Part shown: positions 1-6,113 of the stretch, one piece after another
How the letters are laid out: each line of letters begins with the position of its first letter
Position numbering within the stretch: position 1 is the stretch's first letter
From: Thermoplasmata archaeon
GTDB lineage: Archaea > Thermoplasmatota > Thermoplasmata > SG8-5 > JAGLSY01
DNA length: 10,411 nucleotides
Direction of reading: 5' to 3'
NCBI GenBank assembly: GCA_023137005.1
Contig: JAGLQE010000285.1
Span: forward strand, 1 to 10,411
The notes under the pieces: generated by a model
The model's database searches: none
What the model saw: only the letters and a program-made list of their open reading frames with translations
What the model was told of the DNA's origin: nothing
Translations under genes and position numbers: made by a program

Positions 1-350
1 ACTATGGTGGAACACAGAGCCTGACCAATGTGGATGAGACCATGGGAGTCTGGATATTCGTGACCACAGTGGGAGACGGCTTCATCAGGGTGGGTGGAAC
101 AATCACCTCGGGCGGCGGAATAGCTGTCCAGGCCGGATGGAGCATAATAGGATGGGCCACCACGGAGGACGGGACCTACTCACTTCTGGATCTGAAGAAT
201 GACAATCTGGGTATTGGAATAACCAATGTAGAGAGGTTCGACCCCGCACAGCCCTATGACCTTGTGAACATGCTCGATGCCGAGTTCTTCTTCCAGGGAC
301 AGGCATACTGGGTATTTGCCACAAATGCTGGTGTATTGAACATACCATAG
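1..350 (+). CDS. C-terminal end of a large surface protein (AGWN-type C-terminal module), 5' end outside the window
   Basis: The reading frame is open from the first base (first full codon at 3) to TAG at 348-350, giving 115 residues. There is no start signal here. An in-frame GTG at 30 only makes the tail look like a small ORF. The residues align without a gap to the last 115 residues of the next gene, with about 92 of 115 identical by hand count. Shared landmarks are TNVDETMGVWIF, VGDGFIRV, GWATTEDGTYSLLDLK, VERFDPAQPYD and QGQAYWV. The next gene is a full-length exported multidomain protein, so this is most likely the end of a sister surface protein whose body lies upstream. The module looks all-beta, with an AGW(S/N)II motif and a closing YWV strand. 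There is no C-terminal membrane segment or PGF-type tail. Its function is not known; surface attachment or protein-protein contact is a guess. Confidence 0.85.
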   Translation, partial: YGGTQSLTNVDETMGVWIFVTTVGDGFIRVGGTITSGGGIAVQAGWSIIGWATTEDGTYSLLDLKNDNLGIGITNVERFDPAQPYDLVNMLDAEFFFQGQAYWVFATNAGVLNIP

Positions 351-366
351 GGATGAGTGATAGATA

Positions 367-406
367 ATGGGAGGGTGGCCAAGCCCTCCCCCATTTACCT
401 TTTTTC
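367..406 (+). terminator. Hairpin plus T-tract terminator after the first gene
   Basis: GGGAGGG at 369-375 and CCCTCCC at 384-390 are perfect complements around an 8-base loop. They are followed by a pyrimidine-rich tract with six consecutive T. The hairpin begins about 18 bases after the stop codon. The next gene ends with a very similar G-rich hairpin, so the terminator may have been duplicated with the C-terminal module. Confidence 0.7.
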
Positions 407-518
407 CATACTGACTTATCAGTCAAGGACCAGCCAGGTATTCCATGATGGATAATAGATCATGATATGCAAATATCATATAGCCAGTCGAAATATATTT
501 ATATATCTAAGCAAAATG

Positions 519-629
519 TTTATATACTATAATTATCCAATACTATATTAATATATAAGATAGTGATAAAGGGCCATTGGCAGAGGGAAAGGTATTTAAA
601 GAGCATATAAGAACATTTATATACTATAA
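519..629 (+). repeat. Pair of 14-bp direct repeats, TTTATATACTATAA, 97 bp apart
   Basis: TTTATATACTATAA occurs exactly at 519-532 and again at 616-629. The bases after each copy are also loosely alike (TCCAATA and TTCAAAT, then ATAT-rich DNA). A degenerate third relative, ACATATATATAC, lies near 695-706. In such AT-rich DNA a chance match is less surprising than usual, but 14 exact bases containing the same internal C make it worth recording. The second copy lies about where transcription from the 587-600 promoter would start. Confidence 0.5.
587..600 (+). promoter_or_regulatory. Candidate distal archaeal promoter (GAAAGG + TATTTAAA)
   Basis: A purine-rich BRE-like GAAAGG (587-592) directly precedes the TATA-like TATTTAAA (593-600). 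The usual TATA-to-start spacing in archaea predicts initiation near 620-627. That would leave a leader of more than 200 bases before the next gene. It shares its BRE-like hexamer with the proximal promoter exactly 170 bp downstream. Confidence 0.4.
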
Positions 630-756
630 ATCTTCAAATAATATATAGTTAACATCATTTTAGGCGCAAAAGAAATAATATCAAGCCAATCAAAACATAT
701 ATATACCACACAATACAAAGGCTTATATATTATAAAAAACCCATAATATATTAATA

Positions 757-770
757 GAAAGGTTATAAAT
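757..770 (+). promoter_or_regulatory. Candidate main archaeal promoter (GAAAGG + TTATAAAT) of the large surface protein
   Basis: A BRE-like GAAAGG (757-762) is followed immediately by TTATAAAT (763-770), a near-consensus archaeal TATA box. Typical spacing predicts a start near 790-797 and a leader of about 50 bases, which leaves room for the Shine-Dalgarno-like site before the ATG at 848. This is the best promoter candidate in the window. Confidence 0.6.
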
Positions 771-834
771 AAGACATGTTCCAATATACAATTTTAACTT
801 CAAAAATAAGTAATGGGGAATAGTAAATTTAAAT

Positions 835-839
835 GAGGA
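835..839 (+). promoter_or_regulatory. Shine-Dalgarno-like site favouring the ATG at 848
   Basis: GAGGA lies about 8 bases before the ATG at 848. The alternative in-frame ATG at 833 has only a GGGGA about 13 bases upstream. The site therefore favours 848. The two starts differ by five residues and give the same signal peptide core. Confidence 0.45.
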
Positions 840-847
840 ATGATACA

Positions 848-3800
848 ATGGGCAATTATACAAATAAAAGAATTGGGGCGAGTATTGTGATCATCGCGAT
901 GCTAATGGCATCGCTTTCTAGTCTAGTAGGAATGGGCCTTGCGGCGGATGACACACAACAACTTCCAGGAACAAGTGAGAAATCTTTCAAGGCCAATGTA
1001 ATACCACTGGACATGGATAAAGTGGCCATCCAGGGATCTGCTGAGATGGTGGGAAATATGGGACAGTTCAGGGATGACCGCATAACCGCGGCACCCGAGC
1101 AACCTGTGACAACAGCATCACTATTTCCAGCTGTGGACACAGAAAGGACAGTGCTATTGGAGATCGGATCCGGAATAGACAATGGGTCTTTCGTGCCATC
1201 CTACCTGTACGCGGGAAACATGGCGGCCAATACCTATACCAGGAACGAGGTCGTCATTATGGAATTGAACTCATGGTATGATAATACCTTCATCAATCCA
1301 TTATATTATGGTGTAACAGACCATGAATACAGTCCTGGAAGCAATATGTGGCTCGTGGGCGCGGCCAGTGATCCGGCCTGTGATGCAGGCTTCAGGGAAT
1401 ATTGGGGCCCACCACAGGGTCTGGACAATTTCCCGATATTATTGAATTCCGATACTACTGGAGATGACTATGACCTGGTCAAGGCCGGCAGTTTCGCCAT
1501 AGATGGTGGAGCTGGAGGTGCAATATCAGGAGAGGAAGAACCCTTCTATGCAGACTGTGATTCGACATCCGATGCTAGGTGGGATGATGCAGCACTAGGC
1601 CTGGGAACAACATGTATGGAGCCCCTCATCAATGATAGGCTGCTAAACCCAAGTGATTTCACCATGACCCTCAATGGGTCCTATGCTGCCGGAACAGAGG
1701 ATGGTAATATCACCCTACAGATATCGGCCATTGGAAATCTCCAGGACCTAGGCTATGACTCTTCCAAGTACATGGTGGCTTTCTTCATCGTGGACGATTA
1801 TGATGTTGTAGAGACAAGGAACAATGCCTACCGCCACACAGGTGGAGGAGCTGGTGACACGACCTACGTTGACAAGGATTACCACATAAGATACTCCCTG
1901 CAGCAATGGGTGGGTCTGGATGACGCACTGGACGGCTTCCTGGTTGACAGGGGAGAATCAGTCTTCTATCAAGATGTGGGTTTCGCAAGGAACCCAGCTG
2001 ACAAAGCACCTATCCTAGGGGGAGCTCCAAGACCCGCATGGACCCAGAGCGAGCTTGGCGTAGTGGCCTACATATATGACGAGGATACCATGGAGGTCCA
2101 CCAGTCCGTTTACTATGACTTTGAAGATGTGGGCCCCGACCTGGCCATTCAAGCATCTGATGTATTCAGCTCTGGACAGGCAGTCAATGAGAGCGTTTGG
2201 ACTGGTGCTACTACCGGCATGACCTTCAACTGCGGTTACACCAATATATTGGACTACAATTTCTGGGTGGACGAAGGCGGATTCTGGTGGGAACTCAACC
2301 CATGGCTTGACCCGACCACTCCTGTGGACCCGGTGACCGGTGATGTTAATATCGATGGCTGGGACCTGTGGGACGGATGTACGGTTTATGCATGGCTGAA
2401 TTACAGCGTCGCACCCAATGACGGAGACACTGTGCCTCTGGACATCACGATAGAGAATGCCGGGAACGGAGCTTCTGGAGCAAATGTGATCGTGGGTATT
2501 TATGATGGAGACCCAACAAGTGGCGGTGCATTGATAGATACACATGATGCAGGACCAATGGCCGCAGGCTCATCCTACAACTTCATATACAACTGGGATA
2601 CAACAGGGTATGCTGGATACAATGCACTCTGTATAATACCGGACCATCTGGATGTCATTGCAGAATCCAATGAGAACAATAATATCGCACCCTATGACAT
2701 GTATGTCGCACCTCCCGATGATGTGGGAGCATTATCAATTGACTCCCTGGTGGATGGCGCGACCTATGAATGGGGATACCGTGATATAGATGCCACGGTT
2801 GGCAATATGGGAACAACCACTCAGGCACCTTTTGATGTCAAATGCGAGATCAATCACCTTGGTTCTACCGTATTTGTTCTCAATGATGATGTTGAGAGTG
2901 GCGCATTGCCCGAATGGACACCCGAGCTTTCTTGGCAAATAGGAGCTGACGGGCACAGCGGGGTAGCCTCATGGGAGTTCCCTCCATATGCTGGCATAAC
3001 ACCTCAGGAGGAAATACTTGAATATGGCCCATTCGATCTCTCAGGACCTTATGTAAGCGCGGAATGGAAATGGTGGCATCAATATGGTTGGGAAGCACCC
3101 AGCTATGATGGCGGCATTGTCGAGGCCAGTGCAGATGGAGCAGCATGGACACAACTGACACCGACCGCTGGTTATGGCGGCGTTCTTGACACTGCTTATA
3201 ATAACCCACTTGGTGGCCTGGATGCTTATGTGGATGACAGTGGTGGCTGGATCGAGGATTCGTGTGATCTATCGGCGTATGTTGGTGATGCCACTGTCTG
3301 GATCAGGTATCATGTTGGTACTGATGATTACGATGGAGGGGCTGCTCAAACTGGTTGGGACATAGATGATATTAGAATATCCAAGACCACGGCCGGACTG
3401 GGAAGCTTATTCCTGGATGTCAAGCCCAATACCCTGACACTGGCACAGTTAGAGACGGAACCAATATCATGGAACTACAACTTCGCAGACCAGGCACAGT
3501 ATGAGATCTCAGTGATGACCATGCTACCTGGTGATGCAGTGGCGACCAACAATGAGACCATCGTGACCATAAACACAGTGAACTCACTGCCACCAGCACC
3601 GCCAACTGATATGGCAACCATGCCAGGCGGAGGAAGCACGACCATGTATCAGCAGACCACCGGAGAAACAGCTATCGAGAACAATGGAGTGACCAATGAT
3701 CATACCTCCACTCACATGCCAGCAGATGCGGTGACCGAGGATATAACCGAGAACCTAGTGAGCGCTGGAGGATGGACACGCCTATTCACCGAGACCTTCT

Positions 3801-5767
3801 CACAGGCAACAGATGCTGGTTGGCAGGGAGATGATAATGATCCTGATGCCGATGCCTCGGATGAATGGTGGGATGTTGCAGAAGCCGCAGCAGATCTTCC
3901 AGATATTCAGGTTGGAGATTATGCAGGAGTTGCGACACCGAACGCCCTATTCTTCACGGACTGTGATGATGACTGGGCTGGTCAATGGGCTGTCGCTCAC
4001 TACAACAATGGCAACAACTGGTTCGACCTGAGCACTGTCACGGACGGATACATCAACCTGTCAGCGTATGTGGATGTGGATGCCAATGAAGGTTGGAGAA
4101 TGGAGGTAACACGTAATAGTGGAGGTGCATGGATCCAGGTCTATGCCGAGGAAAACACCGTACAAGCATGGCACACGGTCAGCTATCAACTGGTGGCCGC
4201 AGACCTTGTGAACGGATTCGCCTTCAGGCTGAACTGTGCAGGGAGCGGTACGCAGGATGATATCGCCTTTGATGACATCACTCTGGAAGCCAGCTTCCCA
4301 GTTACCAGTGCCTACAGCCTTGAGCATCAGTGGACCTTCGAGGATGTCACTTCTGCCACGACCCACATGTTCTACGCAACAGTTGGCTATGCTGGAGATG
4401 ACAACTTCGCATACTACTACTCCACAACAGGAGCCTTTGCAGGTGAGGAAGTCCTCATGTTCACGGACACCACACCAGGCCTGGACCAGCTGTCATATGA
4501 CCTTGGAGCCGGATATACCGGACCCTTCTATGTTGCTGTGAGGGACACGGACCTAGCTGATTCAACAACTGCCGATATCGTGAGCATTGACGAAATGTAT
4601 GTTGATTCAACCACAACGACCAGTGCGGATGATCTGATCATCACCTGGACACTATCAGCCGATGACGGAGCCGGAGCAAATGATGTAACTGGCTATGATA
4701 TCTACAGGGCCAATGAGGTGGCTGGGCTGTGGTATGAAGGACCCTATATCTATATTGGAAGTGCAGGAGCTGGCGAAGCACAGTACGTGGATGCTGGTGA
4801 GATGCTGGCTCCCGGGAACAGCTGGTACTACGTGGTAGCCACTGACGGGCTATACGACAGCATACCATCATCTCTCATCGTGTCCAAGTTTGATGCATCT
4901 CCAAACACAACAGATGCAAAGACCGATGGAATAACCACACTGAGCATACCGGCAGGCACTCCCAATATCGTTCTAACGGCCAATGTATCGGACAATACCA
5001 CCACCGATGGGAACCTTGTCTTCCTTACAGGGGCAGAGTACTTCGAGGGAGTGGATCCAGGTGTGGGACTTGGTACTGCCATCGCATTGCCAGATGACGC
5101 GGCATGGGACGGACCATACGAAGGTGTGACGGCGACCGTGGACACCAGTGGCTGGATGCCAGGAGTGTATGTGATAAGCGTACGCGGCAACTCGCCTAGT
5201 GGCTGGGGAACCGTGACCACAGTGTCAGTGACCGTAACAGGGCCGGAGTTCTTGATACCGGTGATTGCCGGATGGAACTTCATATCCACGCCCTTCATAC
5301 CCGCTGACACCTCGATCCCCAATATCTTCACGGACCTGGACGGTGACACCACATGGACCAGAATGTTGTCATATGATGCAACAGACACAGTAAACCACTG
5401 GAAGGGCTACAATCCGGACTATGGTGGAACACAGAGCCTGACAAATGTGGATGAGACCATGGGGGTCTGGATCTTCATTGACACCGTGGGAGACGGCTTC
5501 ATCAGGGTGACCGGAGCAAGTACCTCGGGTGGCGGAATAGCAGTCCAAGCCGGGTGGAACATAATAGGATGGGCCACCACGGAGGACGGGACCTACTCAC
5601 TTCTGGACCTGAAGCTCGCCAATCTTGGCGTAGATATCCTCAAGGTGGAGAGGTTCGATCCTGCCCAGCCCTATGACATGATAGAGATGCTCAATGGCGA
5701 GTTCTTCTACCAGGGACAGGCCTACTGGGTGATAGTCGCCAATGGCGGTGTATTGGTAATACCGTAG
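848..5767 (+). CDS. Giant exported multidomain surface protein (thioredoxin/Omp28-like N-module, CARDB, jelly-rolls, FN3, AGWN C-module)
   Basis: The protein has about 1639 residues from Met848; an ATG at 833 would add five. A Sec-type signal peptide is visible: NKR, then a hydrophobic core IGASIVIIAMLMASLSSLVG, then GLAADD. Residues about 100-427 resemble the Omp28-type thioredoxin-fold module: VLLEIGSG, a VVIMELNSWYD strand, and a late VVAYIYDEDTMEVHQ strand. The place of the WCxxC motif reads IDNGSF, so no redox pair is present. Residues about 518-620 form a CARDB domain (IENAGNG, ending in AESNENNNI). About 678-846 is an immune-inhibitor-A/MAM-like jelly-roll (YDGGIVEASADGAAW, TGWDIDDIRIS), and about 979-1148 a second jelly-roll (ending DDIAFDDITLEA). 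About 1153-1257 may be a third. An FN3-like domain follows (VTGYDIYRANE, WYYVVATDGLYDS), then another beta domain. The C-terminal module, about 1467-1639, has an internal two-fold repeat of AGWN(F/I)I units. The protein is Asp-rich and Lys-poor, with no C-terminal anchor helix. A structural, adhesive or binding role is inferred; no catalytic motif was found. Confidence 0.85.
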   Translation: MGNYTNKRIGASIVIIAMLMASLSSLVGMGLAADDTQQLPGTSEKSFKANVIPLDMDKVAIQGSAEMVGNMGQFRDDRITAAPEQPVTTASLFPAVDTERTVLLEIGSGIDNGSFVPSYLYAGNMAANTYTRNEVVIMELNSWYDNTFINPLYYGVTDHEYSPGSNMWLVGAASDPACDAGFREYWGPPQGLDNFPILLNSDTTGDDYDLVKAGSFAIDGGAGGAISGEEEPFYADCDSTSDARWDDAALGLGTTCMEPLINDRLLNPSDFTMTLNGSYAAGTEDGNITLQISAIGNLQDLGYDSSKYMVAFFIVDDYDVVETRNNAYRHTGGGAGDTTYVDKDYHIRYSLQQWVGLDDALDGFLVDRGESVFYQDVGFARNPADKAPILGGAPRPAWTQSELGVVAYIYDEDTMEVHQSVYYDFEDVGPDLAIQASDVFSSGQAVNESVWTGATTGMTFNCGYTNILDYNFWVDEGGFWWELNPWLDPTTPVDPVTGDVNIDGWDLWDGCTVYAWLNYSVAPNDGDTVPLDITIENAGNGASGANVIVGIYDGDPTSGGALIDTHDAGPMAAGSSYNFIYNWDTTGYAGYNALCIIPDHLDVIAESNENNNIAPYDMYVAPPDDVGALSIDSLVDGATYEWGYRDIDATVGNMGTTTQAPFDVKCEINHLGSTVFVLNDDVESGALPEWTPELSWQIGADGHSGVASWEFPPYAGITPQEEILEYGPFDLSGPYVSAEWKWWHQYGWEAPSYDGGIVEASADGAAWTQLTPTAGYGGVLDTAYNNPLGGLDAYVDDSGGWIEDSCDLSAYVGDATVWIRYHVGTDDYDGGAAQTGWDIDDIRISKTTAGLGSLFLDVKPNTLTLAQLETEPISWNYNFADQAQYEISVMTMLPGDAVATNNETIVTINTVNSLPPAPPTDMATMPGGGSTTMYQQTTGETAIENNGVTNDHTSTHMPADAVTEDITENLVSAGGWTRLFTETFSQATDAGWQGDDNDPDADASDEWWDVAEAAADLPDIQVGDYAGVATPNALFFTDCDDDWAGQWAVAHYNNGNNWFDLSTVTDGYINLSAYVDVDANEGWRMEVTRNSGGAWIQVYAEENTVQAWHTVSYQLVAADLVNGFAFRLNCAGSGTQDDIAFDDITLEASFPVTSAYSLEHQWTFEDVTSATTHMFYATVGYAGDDNFAYYYSTTGAFAGEEVLMFTDTTPGLDQLSYDLGAGYTGPFYVAVRDTDLADSTTADIVSIDEMYVDSTTTTSADDLIITWTLSADDGAGANDVTGYDIYRANEVAGLWYEGPYIYIGSAGAGEAQYVDAGEMLAPGNSWYYVVATDGLYDSIPSSLIVSKFDASPNTTDAKTDGITTLSIPAGTPNIVLTANVSDNTTTDGNLVFLTGAEYFEGVDPGVGLGTAIALPDDAAWDGPYEGVTATVDTSGWMPGVYVISVRGNSPSGWGTVTTVSVTVTGPEFLIPVIAGWNFISTPFIPADTSIPNIFTDLDGDTTWTRMLSYDATDTVNHWKGYNPDYGGTQSLTNVDETMGVWIFIDTVGDGFIRVTGASTSGGGIAVQAGWNIIGWATTEDGTYSLLDLKLANLGVDILKVERFDPAQPYDMIEMLNGEFFYQGQAYWVIVANGGVLVIP
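5418..5767 (+). repeat. Second copy of the 350-bp sequence that opens the window
   Basis: Window positions 1-350 and 5418-5767 are collinear at a constant offset of 5417, with no insertion or deletion from the window edge to the stop codon. The similarity is patchy. A 48-base block (143-190 against 5560-5607) is identical including wobble positions, whereas the last third differs often. The copy at 1-350 may extend upstream beyond the window. This is a paralogous C-terminal domain rather than a mobile element: no terminal repeats or transposase are seen. Confidence 0.85.
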
Positions 5768-5792
5768 GAAGAGAGTCTACCTTACAGACAAT

Positions 5793-5832
5793 GGGGAGGG
5801 CATCCAGCCTTCCCCCCCTTTCATTTATTTTT
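5793..5832 (+). terminator. Hairpin plus T-rich tract directly after the large surface protein gene
   Basis: GGGGAGGGC (5793-5801) pairs with GCCTTCCCC (5807-5815), with one G-U pair, around a 5-base loop. A C-run and a T-rich stretch that includes six or more T follow. It starts 25 bases after the stop codon and closely resembles the terminator at 367-406. Confidence 0.7.
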
Positions 5833-5833
5833 T

Positions 5834-5874
5834 AAGATGCGTGTTTTCTAATTGATGTATTACGCATCTTTTTT
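5834..5874 (+). terminator. Second, back-up hairpin terminator
   Basis: AAGATGCGT (5834-5842) and ACGCATCTT (5862-5870) are perfect inverted repeats. A G-U pair can extend the stem, leaving a loop of about 17 bases, and a run of T continues to 5874. On the minus strand the stem is followed by A rather than T, so it points to + strand termination. A near copy of the left arm with its T-run, AGATGCGCGTTTT, recurs at 5917-5929 without a matching right arm. Confidence 0.55.
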
Positions 5875-6102
5875 ATCAACCGCTACATAAAACCAGTGAT
5901 TGAAGAGGTTGGTTCGAGATGCGCGTTTTATGTTTTATATTTGATATATTTTACAATTAGCTTAGCTAACAATATGTTTAAGTAATCTTAAGATAATATA
6001 CACAAGCAAGGGCAGAAGTGGGCAAACTTCGTTTAATCATAATACTGGATAAGGTAGGCTACACTAGATTTTCCACCTCTGACCTGATGGGAAGCAGGAC
6101 TT
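5875..6102. promoter_or_regulatory. Intergenic region before the subtilisin-fold gene, with palindromes
   Basis: This stretch has no gene. It holds TTAGCT-T-AGCTAA (5957-5969), a 13-base palindrome, and ATCTTAAGAT (5985-5994), a perfect 10-base palindrome, within AT-rich DNA. Either could be an operator half-site arrangement; no regulator is known. TATA-like runs at about 5934-5950, 5991-6002 and 6031-6042 are promoter candidates for the next gene. None has a BRE as clear as the upstream gene's, so I do not choose one. A weak 5-bp hairpin (GAAGT/ACTTC) sits at 6015-6030. Confidence 0.35.
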
Positions 6103-6107
6103 GAGGG
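6103..6107 (+). promoter_or_regulatory. Shine-Dalgarno-like GAGGG before the ATG at 6114
   Basis: GAGGG ends six bases before the ATG at 6114. An in-frame TGA at 6102-6104 overlaps it, so the gene cannot begin earlier. The other in-frame ATG, at 6153, has a GGAG only one base away, which is too close. This supports 6114 as the start. Confidence 0.5.
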
Positions 6108-6113
6108 ATCGAC

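Larger units (their letters stand above)
407..832 (+). promoter_or_regulatory. AT-rich intergenic regulatory region upstream of the large surface protein
   Basis: This gene-free stretch is far richer in A and T than the flanking coding DNA. It contains many TATA-like runs (around 490-510, 519-532, 541-560, 616-650, 695-706 and 720-770), two of which have a good BRE-like element and are listed separately. I see no convincing small gene, tRNA or structured RNA in it. Its length and the repeated AT blocks suggest several promoters or a regulator-binding region rather than a simple spacer. Confidence 0.5.

Noticed and set aside
30..350. A separate small gene of 106 residues starting at GTG 30
   Set aside because: The frame is open to the window edge and the residues before position 30 also match the paralogue (YGGTQSLTN), so it is the tail of a longer protein.
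407..832. A CRISPR leader, small RNA gene or transposon remnant in the AT-rich region
   Set aside because: No regular repeat-spacer pattern, no stable GC-rich stems apart from the terminator, and no terminal inverted repeats or transposase fragments.
4828..5388. A 186-residue ORF on the minus strand
   Set aside because: It lies wholly antisense to a well-supported coding region, has no recognisable domain and looks like a codon-bias shadow.
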